Assembly: GCA_963798015.1 (NCBI GenBank) | Contig: CAWCSA010000013.1 | Coordinates: 62,001-126,000 of the forward strand | Direction: 5' to 3' | Source: Roseiarcus sp963798015 | Lineage (GTDB): Bacteria > Pseudomonadota > Alphaproteobacteria > Rhizobiales > Beijerinckiaceae | DNA: 64,000 bases | Shown here: positions 17,921 through 27,400 of the stretch, piece after piece | Position numbering within the stretch: the stretch's first letter is position 1 | Layout of the letters: each line of letters begins with the position of its first letter | Notes under the pieces: model-generated | What the model was told of the DNA's origin: nothing | Databases searched by the model: none | Seen by the model: only the letters and a program-made list of their open reading frames with translations | Made by a program: the position numbers and the translations under genes

Positions 17921-19225
17921 CTACTCCGCCGCCGCGAGCACCGGCTCGCTGTGCGGATTGGCGGCATATTGGTCGATGCGCCGTTCGATCTCGGGCCGGA
18001 AATGGGCGATGAGCCCCTGAATCGGCCACGCGGCCGCATCGCCGAGCGCGCAAATCGTATGCCCTTCGACCTGCTTGGTGACGTCGAGCAGCATGTCGAT
18101 CTCGCGTTTTTGCGCGCGCCCCTGAACCATACGGTCCATGACACGCCACATCCATCCGGCGCCTTCGCGGCACGGCGTGCACTGCCCGCAGCTTTCGTGC
18201 TTATAAAAATATGACAAACGCGCGATGGCGCGGATGATGTCGGTCGATTTGTCCATCACGATCGCCGCGGCCGTGCCGAGGCCAGACTTGAGCTTGGCAA
18301 GCAAGTCGAAGTCCATTGGACAGTCGATGATCTGAGCAGCGGGAACGAGCCGCACCGACGCCCCGCCGGGAATGACTGCGAGCAGATTGTCCCAGCCGCT
18401 GCGCACGCCGCCGCAATGCTTTTCAATCAGCTCGCGGAACGGGATCGACATCGCCTCTTCAACGTTGCACGGCCTGTTGACGTGACCCGATATGCTGAAG
18501 ATCTTGGTGCCGAAATTGTTGGGAGCCCCGAAACTCGTAAACCAGGATGCGCCGCGGCGCAAAATCGTCGGCGCGACGGCGATCAACTCGACGTTGTTAA
18601 CGGTCGTGGGGGAACCGTACAGCCCCATGCCGGCCGGAAAGGGCGGCTTCATGCGCGGCATGCCCTTTTTACCCTCGAGCAATTCGAGCATCGCCGTTTC
18701 TTCGCCGCAAATATAGGCCCCGGCCCCGTGATGAACATACAGATCGAACGGCCAGCCATGAATATTGTGCTCGCCGATGAGCCGCTCCTCGTATGCCTCT
18801 CTAACCGCCGCCTCAAGATTTTCGCGCTCGATGATGAATTCGCCGCGCACGTAGATATAAGCCGCGTGTGCGCCCATGGCGAACGAAGCGAGCAGCGCGC
18901 CCTCGACCAGCGTGTGCGGGTCGTTGCGCATGATCTCCCGATCTTTGCAGGTTCCAGGCTCCGATTCGTCGGCGTTGATCACGAGATAGTGCGGGCGCTT
19001 GGGGTCGACGGTCTTGGGCATGAACGACCATTTGAGGCCGGTGGGAAACCCGGCTCCCCCGCGGCCGCGCAAGCCGGAAGCCTTCATTTCAGCAATGATC
19101 CAGTCGCGCCCCTTGTCGACAAGCGCCTTCGTCCCATCCCAATTGCCGCGTGCCCGTGCTCCTTTGAGGCCACGATCGCCAAGTCCATAAAGATTGGTGA
19201 AGATGCGATCCCTGTCTTCCAGCAT
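17921..19225 (-). CDS. nuoF: NADH-quinone oxidoreductase subunit F (NADH- and FMN-binding)
   Basis: Entry point for electrons: binds NADH, FMN and the 4Fe-4S cluster N3. The 434-residue product has the glycine-rich nucleotide site GLRGRGGAGFPTGLKWSFMP, the FMN-site segment YICGEETAMLELLEGKKGMPR, and the cluster ligands ESCGQCTPCREG with a later Cys in HTICALGDAAAWP. Starts three bases after nuoE ends. Confidence 0.97.
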   Translation of the reverse strand: MLEDRDRIFTNLYGLGDRGLKGARARGNWDGTKALVDKGRDWIIAEMKASGLRGRGGAGFPTGLKWSFMPKTVDPKRPHYLVINADESEPGTCKDREIMRNDPHTLVEGALLASFAMGAHAAYIYVRGEFIIERENLEAAVREAYEERLIGEHNIHGWPFDLYVHHGAGAYICGEETAMLELLEGKKGMPRMKPPFPAGMGLYGSPTTVNNVELIAVAPTILRRGASWFTSFGAPNNFGTKIFSISGHVNRPCNVEEAMSIPFRELIEKHCGGVRSGWDNLLAVIPGGASVRLVPAAQIIDCPMDFDLLAKLKSGLGTAAAIVMDKSTDIIRAIARLSYFYKHESCGQCTPCREGAGWMWRVMDRMVQGRAQKREIDMLLDVTKQVEGHTICALGDAAAWPIQGLIAHFRPEIERRIDQYAANPHSEPVLAAAE

Positions 19226-19228
19226 CGC

Positions 19229-19903
19229 TCAGTTCCCGATCTTTCCGGTCGGCGGTTGATCATTTGCAGGTGCGGGCGCGCGCAGGCCACTCCGTCCCCC
19301 AGCTCCGTACAGCGTCGTCAGTGAAGTTAAACCTCCGACCGGCTCGGACGAGACACGTCCGATTTGCGAGCCCGTCTTGACTGGCCGACCGGCCGCAAGA
19401 TCGTCAAGCAAACTCGTGAAATTTTCCTGCGTCAGGTCCTCGTAGTAGTCGTCATTGATCTGGACCATCGGTGCGTTGCAACAGGCGCCGAGGCATTCGA
19501 CCTCGATCCAAGAAAATGCGCCGTCCGAAGTCACATGGCCTTGCTCGCCAATGCGCTTGCGGCAGACCGCCTTGATGTCGTCGGAACCCGACAACATGCA
19601 CGGTGTCGTGCCGCAGACCTGCACATAATGGCGCCCGACCGGCTCCAGATTGAACATCGTGTAGAAGGTCGCGACCTCGAGCACTCGGATGTTCGGCATA
19701 TCAAGCATCGCCGCGACTTTCTCGATCGCGACGCGGGGAAGCCAGTATCCATTTTGCTTCTGTGCGCGCCATAACAGCGCGAGTACCGCCGAGGCCTGCC
19801 GACCGGGAGGATATTTCGTGATCTCCAGCTCCGCCCACGTCTTGTTATCGGGCGTGAACTCGAAGGTTTTCGGTTGCTCGTCAGCAAGGCGGCGAACGGA
19901 CAT
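19229..19903 (-). CDS. nuoE: NADH-quinone oxidoreductase subunit E (2Fe-2S)
   Basis: Thioredoxin-fold subunit carrying cluster N1a beside NuoF, 224 residues. Cluster ligands are in VCGTTPCMLSGSDDI and VECLGACCNAPMVQIND. The last 60 or so residues after the DDLAAGRPV segment are proline/glycine-rich and probably unstructured, a common feature in alphaproteobacterial NuoE. It precedes nuoF by three bases and follows nuoD by 49. Confidence 0.96.
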   Translation of the reverse strand: MSVRRLADEQPKTFEFTPDNKTWAELEITKYPPGRQASAVLALLWRAQKQNGYWLPRVAIEKVAAMLDMPNIRVLEVATFYTMFNLEPVGRHYVQVCGTTPCMLSGSDDIKAVCRKRIGEQGHVTSDGAFSWIEVECLGACCNAPMVQINDDYYEDLTQENFTSLLDDLAAGRPVKTGSQIGRVSSEPVGGLTSLTTLYGAGGRSGLRAPAPANDQPPTGKIGN

Positions 19904-19952
19904 CGGTCAAACGTTCCTCGAATGTAGCGTCATGCTGAAGCGCTCCCGGCGA

Positions 19953-21143
19953 TCACCGATCGACCTCGCCGAACACAATGTCGAGCGAGCCGAGGATCGC
20001 GCTGATGTCGGCCAGCATGTGCTTGCGGCACAGAAAATCCATCGCCTGAAGATGCGCGAAGCCGGGCGCACGAAGTTTGACGCGGTAGGGCTTGTTAGAG
20101 CCATCGGACACGAGATAAACGCCGAACTCGCCCTTTGGCGCCTCGACCGCCGCATAGACCTCGCCTGCCGGGACCTTGTAGCCCTCGGTATAGAGCTTGA
20201 AGTGATGGATCAGCGCCTCCATCGACCGCTTCATTTCGGCGCGCCGGGGCGGCGCGACCTTGCCGTCGTCGGTCTTGACCGGCCCTTCGCCACCACGCGA
20301 GTTCAGCTTCTGGCAACACTGCCGCATAATCTCTACCGACTGGCGCATCTCCTCCATGCGGATCACATAGCGATCGTAGCAGTCGCCGTTCTTGCCGACG
20401 GGAATATCGAAATCCATTTCCTCGTAGCATTCGTAGGGTTGCGCCTTGCGCAAGTCCCATGGCGCCCCGGAGCCGCGCACCATGACGCCTGAAAAGCCCC
20501 ACGCCCAGGCGTCCGCCAGCTTGACCACGCCGATGTCGACATTGCGCTGCTTGAAGATGCGGTTGCCCGTAAGCAGAGTCTCCATATCGTCACAGATCTT
20601 GAGGAAGGGATCACAGAAGGCCTCAATGTCGTCGACGAGTTTGCGCGGCAGATCCTGGTGAACGCCGCCAGGGCGGAAGTAGGCCGCGTGCATGCGCGAC
20701 CCGCTGGCGCGTTCGTAGAAGACCATCAGCTTCTCGCGCTCCTCGAACCCCCAGAGAATCGGCGTCAGCGCGCCGACGTCCATCGCCTGGGTGGTGATCT
20801 GCAAGAGATGCGAAAGGAGGCGGCCGATCTCGCAATAAAGGACGCGGATAAGCTGGGCCCGCCGCGGAATCGTGATGCCGAGCAGTCGCTCGACCGCGAG
20901 CGCATACGCGTGCTCCTGATTCATCGGCGCGACATAGTCGAGCCGATCGAGATAGGGCACGTTCTGCAGGTAGGTGCGCGCCTCCATGAGCTTTTCGGTG
21001 CCGCGATGCAGGAGGCCGATATGCGGGTCGACCCGCTCGACCACCTCACCGTCAAGCTCGAGCACCAGGCGCAACACGCCATGCGCAGCCGGATGCTGCG
21101 GCCCGAAGTTGATCGAGAAGTTGCGTAGGTTCTGCTCGTTCAT
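19953..21143 (-). CDS. nuoD: NADH-quinone oxidoreductase subunit D (49-kDa)
   Basis: Core quinone-site subunit related to the large subunit of NiFe hydrogenases, 396 residues. The N-terminus NFSINFGPQHPAAHGVLRLVLELDGE contains the HxxxH quinone-site loop; LHRGTEKLMEARTYLQNVPYLDRLDYVAPMNQEHAYALAVE and the C-terminal DIVFGEVDR are also family hallmarks. Separate from nuoC here (not fused). Starts 24 bases after nuoC. Confidence 0.97.
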   Translation of the reverse strand: MNEQNLRNFSINFGPQHPAAHGVLRLVLELDGEVVERVDPHIGLLHRGTEKLMEARTYLQNVPYLDRLDYVAPMNQEHAYALAVERLLGITIPRRAQLIRVLYCEIGRLLSHLLQITTQAMDVGALTPILWGFEEREKLMVFYERASGSRMHAAYFRPGGVHQDLPRKLVDDIEAFCDPFLKICDDMETLLTGNRIFKQRNVDIGVVKLADAWAWGFSGVMVRGSGAPWDLRKAQPYECYEEMDFDIPVGKNGDCYDRYVIRMEEMRQSVEIMRQCCQKLNSRGGEGPVKTDDGKVAPPRRAEMKRSMEALIHHFKLYTEGYKVPAGEVYAAVEAPKGEFGVYLVSDGSNKPYRVKLRAPGFAHLQAMDFLCRKHMLADISAILGSLDIVFGEVDR

Positions 21144-21167
21144 GATCCCAACCCGGCTGCCGGCGGC

Positions 21168-21776
21168 CTACTGCCGACCCTCATCCTTCGCCTTCTCATC
21201 CCCCGGCAGCGGCGGGCCTTCCCACGGGCTCAGGAAATCGAACTGACGGAATTCCTGATTGAGCCGCACTGGCTCGTAGCGCACGCGCTTCTCCGCATCG
21301 TCATAGCGCACCTCAACGAAACCGGTCATCGGAAAGTCCTTCCGCAGTGGGTGACCATCAAAGCCGTAGTCAGTCAGGATGCGACGCAAATCCGGATGAC
21401 CGTCAAACACCACGCCGAAAAGGTCGTAGATCTCGCGCTCGTACCAGTCAGCGCCAGGATAGACGGGAGTTGCGCTCCTGATCGGCGTGTCCTCGTTGGT
21501 CGCGATCTTGATCCGGACCCGACGGTTCAGCTTCGGCGACAGTAGATGATAGACGACATCGAAGCGTTTCTCGCGCTGCGGATGATCGACCCCCGAAATA
21601 TCGACGATTGAAACGAACTGAGCCGCAGGATCGTCGCGAAGGAATCGGAGCGTCTCCAGGATGCGCGCGGGATCGACGGTCAGCGTGAGCTCGCCAAACG
21701 CGAAAGTCGATTCCACCACCACGCCGGGCGCGCCGGCGGCGAGTTTCGTCGCGACAATCTGCAACTGGTCGTCCAT
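21168..21776 (-). CDS. nuoC: NADH-quinone oxidoreductase subunit C (30-kDa)
   Basis: Peripheral-arm subunit packing on NuoD, 202 residues. The 30-kDa signature is clear in WYEREIYDLFGVVFDGHPDLRRILTDYGFDGHPLRKDFPMTG, and QREKRFDVVYHLLS precedes it. The C-terminus RQFDFLSPWEGP is typical of alphaproteobacteria. It lies 39 bases after nuoB. Confidence 0.97.
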   Translation of the reverse strand: MDDQLQIVATKLAAGAPGVVVESTFAFGELTLTVDPARILETLRFLRDDPAAQFVSIVDISGVDHPQREKRFDVVYHLLSPKLNRRVRIKIATNEDTPIRSATPVYPGADWYEREIYDLFGVVFDGHPDLRRILTDYGFDGHPLRKDFPMTGFVEVRYDDAEKRVRYEPVRLNQEFRQFDFLSPWEGPPLPGDEKAKDEGRQ

Positions 21777-21815
21777 TCGCCTAAATCTCGCCTTTCGCTT
21801 CGCTCCTACGCGCCC

Positions 21816-22391
21816 TCAACGTTCGATAGTCCCGGTGCGGCGGATTTTCTTTTGCAGCATCAGCACCCCATAGAGGAGCGCCTCGGCGGTCGGCGGACAA
21901 CCCGGGACGTAGATATCGACCGGGACGATACGGTCGCAGCCGCGCACCACTGCATAGGAATAGTGATAATAGCCGCCCCCGTTGGCGCACGAGCCCATCG
22001 AGATGACGTAGCGCGGCTCGGGCATCTGATCGTAGACCTTGCGCAGCGCCGGCGCCATCTTGTTGGTCAGTGTTCCCGCAACAATCATGACATCCGACTG
22101 GCGGGGGCTTGCGCGCGGGGCGGCGCCGAAGCGCTCGACATCATAACGCGGCATCGAGACTTGCATCATCTCGACCGCGCAGCACGCCAAACCAAAACTC
22201 ATCCACATCAGCGAGCCGGTGCGCGCCCATTGGATGAGGTCGTCGGTTGTGGTGACGAGAAAGCCCTTGTCGGCGAGTTCGTCGCTGATCAAGCCGTAGT
22301 ACCGATCCTGGGGCCGGAGCGGCTTGCTAGTCAGCGGATCAAGAAGGCCACTCGCGCCAGGCGCGACCGCCGCACTGGCGCTCAGTCCCAT
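21816..22391 (-). CDS. nuoB: NADH-quinone oxidoreductase subunit B (cluster N2)
   Basis: Carries the terminal 4Fe-4S cluster N2 that reduces quinone, 191 residues. Ligands are in SLMWMSFGLACCAVEMM (adjacent cysteines), MGSCANGGGYYHYSYAVVRG and VPGCPPTAEALLYG. The ATG overlaps the last ten bases of nuoA, consistent with coupled translation. The first 30 residues are a variable alanine-rich extension. Confidence 0.97.
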   Translation of the reverse strand: MGLSASAAVAPGASGLLDPLTSKPLRPQDRYYGLISDELADKGFLVTTTDDLIQWARTGSLMWMSFGLACCAVEMMQVSMPRYDVERFGAAPRASPRQSDVMIVAGTLTNKMAPALRKVYDQMPEPRYVISMGSCANGGGYYHYSYAVVRGCDRIVPVDIYVPGCPPTAEALLYGVLMLQKKIRRTGTIER

Positions 22392-22747
22392 TCCAGCGCT
22401 CCTTTATTCCACTCGTATACGAACCCGATCGTCAACACCACAAGGAAGATCATCATCGACCAGAATCCTAGCGCGCCAATGTCGTGGAAGACAATCGCCC
22501 AGGGAAACAGGAACGCGACCTCGAGATCGAAGATGATGAAAAGGAGCGAGACGAGGTAGAAGCGCGCGTCGAAGCGCATGCGAGCATCGTCAAACGGAGG
22601 AAAGCCGCACTCGTAAGGCGAAAGCTTCTCGCTATCGGGGGCCCGGTAGGCGACAAGAAAAGGAGCGATCAACAGCGCTCCGCTAATGAGCGCAGCGAGG
22701 ATTATGAATACGAGCAGCGGAATGTAATCGGAAATAAGGCTCGGCAT
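22382..22747 (-). CDS. nuoA: NADH-quinone oxidoreductase subunit A
   Basis: First gene of the nuo operon; a 121-residue membrane subunit with three helices. The conserved loop DSEKLSPYECGFPPFDDARMRFDARFYLVSLLFIIFDLEVAFLFPWA is complete. Start ATG at 22745-22747 follows a GAGCGAGG box. The next 296 bases upstream, to tRNA-Asp, should hold the operon promoter; I found no convincing protein gene there. Confidence 0.96.
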   Translation of the reverse strand: MPSLISDYIPLLVFIILAALISGALLIAPFLVAYRAPDSEKLSPYECGFPPFDDARMRFDARFYLVSLLFIIFDLEVAFLFPWAIVFHDIGALGFWSMMIFLVVLTIGFVYEWNKGALEWD

Positions 22748-23043
22748 GGCCTCGCTCTTCGGATTATCGGTTGCGCGCCACGCCTCGCGCAGCGGATATT
22801 CCCGTCCTTAACGCGTATCGCAGCGCAGCGTAGCACGCAAGACGAAAGGTTTTGATTCGCCGGCCTGATGTTCCGGATAACGCTGGCGTCGGGGTGCACC
22901 ATCCACGTAAGCGGTTACGTCCGCGAGCTTAGGGTAGGCAGGAACTGATTTTGAGGGTGCGGTGCAGCGAAGAGAGCATGTCACACGCGGCGTAACCTGC
23001 AAACCAAACGTGCAGCTGGAGCGATTGATGAAACGATGAAAAA
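22748..23043 (-). promoter_or_regulatory. Upstream region of the nuo operon
   Basis: This gap lies between nuoA and tRNA-Asp and must contain the transcription start of the nuo operon if it is not read from the tRNA. I could not pick out a convincing -35/-10 pair and see no gene or strong hairpin, so this is assigned by position only. Confidence 0.35.
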
Positions 23044-23120
<77 letters not shown>

Positions 23121-23232
23121 GCGGGAGCACGACCGGATAAGCCACGCGTGTTTCCAAGTCAAGGATTGCAAGCGGTCGGAAACTAGGGCTGCGGCCCAAC
23201 CCGTGCGCCTGCGTGCGCCTCCAGGGTTAGAA

Positions 23233-23889
23233 TTAACTCGTCGCCAATGACCAGCGCCGCATTTCATCACGTGTGAGAACGTGGACAGTGTCGGGGGGCA
23301 GCAATTCTGCCCTTCGCACCAGCGCAGGGTCCACGCCCATTCTTCGTGCGTAGCGTCCCAGCACCGCGACCATCGGCGGGTCCGCGAAACTGCGCTGCAC
23401 ATGCGAACCGAAAAGGCCCCCGCCATCGCTTTCGACGATCGACATTCGATGCAGCCCGACCTCGCTGCCGGGGGGCGCAACACGGCGTACGGCGCCCATA
23501 AGCGCATAGACGCATGCCGACAGACACTCACCAACGTAGGGGCCCGGATCTCCGTCCGCCTCGAACCTTCCGACGACACCGGCGATCCGCAGCCCCCGCA
23601 GAATATGACCGAAGACCATGGAAGCGACGACATTTCCACCGCGGGAGTTGAAGAACACAATGCGCCGCAACTTGGAGTCCGAGCTGCCAGACTTGAGAAA
23701 ATTGACAAAGGCCTGCGGCGTCTGAGCCTCGATCACGCCGTCGGCCACGATTACGTCGGGGCAATGTTGGCCACATTCGTGGGATTCTAGCGGCGCGACG
23801 CGGAAACTCATCGACGGGCCGTGATTTTGGGCCGCGGCCGGCGTGACCACGACCCCCACGAAGGCCAACGCCACCGCCAACGCATACAA
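23233..23889 (-). CDS. Secreted ClpP/crotonase-fold protein (COG3904-like)
   Basis: A predicted exported protein of about 218 residues, lying between two tRNA genes. After a hydrophobic signal segment (LYALAVALAFVGVVVTPAAA, probable cleavage before QNH) come features of the ClpP-like periplasmic family: VFFNSRGGNVVASMVFGHILR, then YVGECLSACVYALMGAVRRVAPPGSEVGLHRM, where the Ser after LSAC-type sequence and the GLH(R) histidine resemble the Ser-His pair of this fold. Activity is not proven. The start is uncertain: I use TTG at 23887-23889 because a longer frame would run into tRNA-Val; a CTG at 23895 is also possible. Substrate unknown. Confidence 0.65.
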   Translation of the reverse strand: MYALAVALAFVGVVVTPAAAQNHGPSMSFRVAPLESHECGQHCPDVIVADGVIEAQTPQAFVNFLKSGSSDSKLRRIVFFNSRGGNVVASMVFGHILRGLRIAGVVGRFEADGDPGPYVGECLSACVYALMGAVRRVAPPGSEVGLHRMSIVESDGGGLFGSHVQRSFADPPMVAVLGRYARRMGVDPALVRRAELLPPDTVHVLTRDEMRRWSLATS

Positions 23890-23906
23890 GCCCAGAGACC
23901 CGAAGA

Positions 23907-23982
23907 TGGTGGGCGGTGACGGGCTCGAACCGCCGACCCTCTCGGTGTAAACGAGATGCTCTGCCAACTGAGCTAACCGCCC
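23907..23982 (-). tRNA. tRNA-Val(TAC)
   Basis: On the minus strand a 76-base cloverleaf with encoded CCA: acceptor GGGCGGT paired to ACCGCCC, D-arm TAGCTCAGTTGGCAGAGC, anticodon stem CTCGT/ACGAG-type around TTTACAC with anticodon TAC, and T-arm GGCGGTTCGAGCCCGTC. Confidence 0.96.
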
Positions 23983-24130
23983 TTGCCGCCACCGGTCGCC
24001 TCGTCCGGCTACTACAGGATAACAGGCTCCCGGCAAGCTCGCCAAGCGCCAGCAGGCGCGCAGCAGGAAGTGCGACTGGCAAACGACCGAGCGGCTCGAA
24101 GCCGCGCGGCGCAGACCGCGGCGTGTTGAT

Positions 24131-24421
24131 CTATTTCTTAGCCGACTTTTTATTCAGGCTAGCCTTGAGCGCGGCACCGGGCTTGAAGCGCGCGTTTCTC
24201 GACGCCGCGATCTTAATTTCCTTGCCGGTCGCCGGATTTCGCCCCTTTCCCGCAGCGCGCTCACGCACTGAGAAGGTGCCGAATCCCACGAGCCGCACTT
24301 CCTCACCCTTCCTCAAAGTGTCGACGATCCCCTCCAAGACGGCCTCTAGTGCCGCGGCGGCAGAAACCTTAGTCAATTCCGCTTCCGTCGCGATATGATC
24401 GACGAGCTCAAGCTTGTTCAT
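24131..24421 (-). CDS. hupB: DNA-binding protein HU
   Basis: Histone-like nucleoid protein, 96 residues. The whole HU/IHF fold is present: MNKLELVDHIATEAELTKVSA dimerisation helices, VRLVGFGTFSVRERAAGKGRNPATGKEI with the DNA-intercalating RNPATG arm, and a lysine-rich tail ending KKSAKK. Start ATG at 24419-24421 is the family start; 22 further in-frame codons upstream are spurious. It follows lon on the same strand, a widespread order. Confidence 0.95.
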   Translation of the reverse strand: MNKLELVDHIATEAELTKVSAAAALEAVLEGIVDTLRKGEEVRLVGFGTFSVRERAAGKGRNPATGKEIKIAASRNARFKPGAALKASLNKKSAKK

Positions 24422-24670
24422 TATTGCCTCTCCGTTCGACTGCGGCGCTCGATTGTCGGCGCCAATTCTGAAGTCCGGCGCCTTCAACGCCGCTGTGAGC
24501 GGCGCCTCTCCGCCGCCGCGCTCATACCCGTCCGTCCCCCTCGAAGGCGCTCATCGTCGCCCCCAGCGAATCGACAGCAGAGTTCGACACATAGCTCGCC
24601 GTTTCATGGAAGGAACGCAAGCGTTCGTCGGGACCAATGAGAAAAAAAGAGCCCAAAACTGGCCTAAACG

Positions 24671-24708
24671 GAAAAAAGACGCCGCGAATTCCTAAGAACT
24701 CGCGGCGA
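24671..24708 (-). terminator. Rho-independent terminator downstream of lon
   Basis: Read on the minus strand: GCCGCGAGTTC, loop TTAG, GAATTCGCGGC, then GTCTTTTTTCC. A stem of about 11 pairs followed by a T-run, about 70 bases after the lon stop. The rest of the 24422-24774 gap shows no gene; it should hold the hupB promoter. Confidence 0.85.
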
Positions 24709-24774
24709 TCTTGCAAGCTGGCCTGGCTCCGCAAGCGGTTGGGACATCCGCCCCCGCGCCGAAGCTTTCGGCCG

Positions 24775-27195
24775 TCAGTGCGCGACTAAACCTGGGCCGT
24801 CTTCCTCTGGCGGCCCCGAAGGCGGCGGCGCAGCCACGTCCTCCTCCCATACGATCGGTATCGGCCTACGGACAAGCGCGTGCGCGAGCACCTCGTCCAT
24901 TCGAGAAACGGGCACGATTTCGAGACCATTTTTCACCGAGCTCGGAATCTCCGCCAAGTCCTTGACATTGTCCTCCGGTATGAGGACTTTCTTGATCCCC
25001 CCTCTTAGCGCCGCCAATAGCTTCTCCTTGAGTCCCCCGATCGGAAGGACCCGCCCGCGCAGCGTGATCTCGCCAGTCATGGCGATGTCGCGCCGCACCG
25101 GAACGCCAGTCAGCATCGAGACTATGACAGTCGCCATGCCAACACCTGCGGAAGGCCCATCCTTGGGTGTTGCCCCCTCGGGCACGTGCACATGAATGTC
25201 GCGCCTATCAAACAAAGGCGGCTCGATTCCGAAGTCTACCGCACGCGAGCGCACATAGGACGCCGCGGCCGAAATCAACTCCTTCATCACGTCCTTGAGA
25301 TTCCCGGTAACCGTCATGCGGCCTTTGCCCGGCATCATGACCCCTTCGATCGTCAGCAATTCGCCTCCCACCTCTGTCCAGGCCAGCCCGGTCACGAGTC
25401 CGACCTGATCGTCGGCTTCGATCTCGCCGTAGCGGAACTTCGGCGGGCCAAGAAACTCGGCGACATTCTTGCTGTTGACAGCGATCACCTTGCTCTTGTT
25501 GATGAGGATCTCCTTCACCGCCTTGCGTGCAAGATTGGAAATCTCGCGCTCAAGATTGCGGACGCCGGCTTCGCGAGTGTAGCGGCGGATCAATTCCATG
25601 ATGGCGCTGTCCTCGACCACCCATTCCCTGGCGTCCAGTCCGTGCTTGCTCATAGAATTCGGTAAAAGGTGCCGCTTCGCGATCTCCAGCTTCTCGTCCT
25701 CCGTGTAGCCGGCGATTCGAATGATCTCCATCCGGTCCATTAGGGCGGGCGGGATGTTGAGGGTATTGGCGGTGGTCACGAACATGACGCTAGAGAGATC
25801 ATAGTCGACTTCAAGATAATGATCATTGAACGTAGAGTTCTGCTCGGGATCAAGTACCTCAAGCAGCGCCGACGACGGATCGCCACGGAAATCCATGCCC
25901 ATCTTATCTATTTCGTCGAGCAGAAAGAGCGGATTCGACGTCTTGGCCTTGCGCATCGACTGGATAACCTTGCCCGGCATAGAGCCAATATAGGTGCGCC
26001 GATGGCCACGAATCTCCGCTTCGTCGCGCACGCCCCCGAGTGACATGCGAACGAATTCACGGCCCGTCGCTCTTGCGATCGACTTGCCGAGCGATGTCTT
26101 GCCGACACCCGGGGGCCCGACGAGACACAAGATCGGCCCGGTCAATTTGTTAGCCCGCTGCTGCACGGCGAGATACTCCACGATACGCTCTTTGACCTTG
26201 TCCAAGCCGAAATGGTCGGCGTCCAAAATCGTTTGCGCGGCCGGGAGGTCCTTCTTGATCTTCGACCGCTTCTGCCATGGGATCGACAAAAGCCAATCAA
26301 GATAATTGCGCACGACCGTAGCTTCAGCCGACATCGGCGACATCTGCCTGAGCTTCTTGACCTCGGCGAGCGCTTTCTCCCGCGCTTCCTTGGTGAGTCT
26401 CGTCGACTTAATACGCTCCTCGAGCTCGGACATTTCGTCCTTGCCTTCTTCGTCTCCGAGCTCCTTCTGTATCGCCTTCATCTGCTCGTTGAGATAATAT
26501 TCCCGTTGAGTCTTCTCCATCTGTCGCTTGACGCGCGTCCGGATGCGCTTCTCAACTTGGAGCACCGAAATCTCGCTCTCCATCAGCGCGAGACACTTCT
26601 CGAAGCGCTTTGCAATGGAGCGCATCTCTAGGATCGCCTGCTTGTCGGAGAGCTTGACGGCGAGATGGGAGGCGATGGTGTCGGCGAGCTTGCCGTAGTC
26701 GTCGATCTGATTGACCGCGGTCACGACCTCGGGCGAGATTTTCTTGTTGAGCTTCACGTAGCTCTCAAACTCGGACACAACCGAGCGCGACAGGGCCTCC
26801 GCCTCGATCTTCTCGATCGGTTCATCGGCGATGGCCAAGGCCTCAGCCTGGAAAAAACCGTCACCACCCACGAAGCGAGTGACTTGGGCCCGCGTTGACC
26901 CTTCGACTAGCACTTTGACCGTGCCGTCGGGCAGCTTGAGCAACTGGAGAACGCTGGCGAGCGTGCCGGCAGAGAAAATCGCGTCGGGCGCCGGATCGTC
27001 GTCGGCCGCGTTCTTTTGTGTCGCAAGCAGGATCGGCTTGTCGGACTTCATCACCTCTTCGAGCGCGCGGATCGACTTCTCTCGCCCGACGAACAGCGGC
27101 ACGATCATGTGCGGGAACACAACGATGTCGCGCAACGGGAGGACGGGATAGATGTCGACGGTCCCAGGGACGATAGACTTGTGTTGGTTAGTCAT
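24775..27195 (-). CDS. lon: ATP-dependent Lon protease
   Basis: Cytosolic AAA+ serine protease degrading damaged and short-lived regulatory proteins, 806 residues. In order: N-terminal substrate domain (YPVLPLRDIVVFPHMIVPLFVGREKS), Walker A GPPGVGKTSLGKSIA, Walker B FLLDEIDKM, and the proteolytic domain with the catalytic Ser in KDGPSAGVGMA and Lys in RGRVLPIGGLKEKLLAALR. The start is the ATG at 27193-27195 (MTNQHKSIVPGT); 15 more codons upstream are unlikely. It follows clpX by about 200 bases on the same strand. Confidence 0.97.
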   Translation of the reverse strand: MTNQHKSIVPGTVDIYPVLPLRDIVVFPHMIVPLFVGREKSIRALEEVMKSDKPILLATQKNAADDDPAPDAIFSAGTLASVLQLLKLPDGTVKVLVEGSTRAQVTRFVGGDGFFQAEALAIADEPIEKIEAEALSRSVVSEFESYVKLNKKISPEVVTAVNQIDDYGKLADTIASHLAVKLSDKQAILEMRSIAKRFEKCLALMESEISVLQVEKRIRTRVKRQMEKTQREYYLNEQMKAIQKELGDEEGKDEMSELEERIKSTRLTKEAREKALAEVKKLRQMSPMSAEATVVRNYLDWLLSIPWQKRSKIKKDLPAAQTILDADHFGLDKVKERIVEYLAVQQRANKLTGPILCLVGPPGVGKTSLGKSIARATGREFVRMSLGGVRDEAEIRGHRRTYIGSMPGKVIQSMRKAKTSNPLFLLDEIDKMGMDFRGDPSSALLEVLDPEQNSTFNDHYLEVDYDLSSVMFVTTANTLNIPPALMDRMEIIRIAGYTEDEKLEIAKRHLLPNSMSKHGLDAREWVVEDSAIMELIRRYTREAGVRNLEREISNLARKAVKEILINKSKVIAVNSKNVAEFLGPPKFRYGEIEADDQVGLVTGLAWTEVGGELLTIEGVMMPGKGRMTVTGNLKDVMKELISAAASYVRSRAVDFGIEPPLFDRRDIHVHVPEGATPKDGPSAGVGMATVIVSMLTGVPVRRDIAMTGEITLRGRVLPIGGLKEKLLAALRGGIKKVLIPEDNVKDLAEIPSSVKNGLEIVPVSRMDEVLAHALVRRPIPIVWEEDVAAPPPSGPPEEDGPGLVAH

Positions 27196-27400
27196 GGCTA
27201 TCCTGAACTTTGGGAGCCAACGTTCCCGTCCGCTCCACATTTTCTTGGTCTACAGTCTTTCGACGTGATGTCCCAGAAGGCTCTCCAATTCGACGCGCCC
27301 ACATTTTGCGTCCGAGGCGCACGGCCGAATCGAGCATCCCTGTCGAAACATGGGCTCGTGCCGCGCGACTTTCAAGCGGAGCGCCAGCCAGGAGGCGCCA

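Noticed and set aside
23907..24045. Extended N-terminus of the ClpP-fold protein through tRNA-Val
   Set aside because: The added residues (GRLAQLAEHLVYTERVGGSSPSP) are simply translated tRNA.
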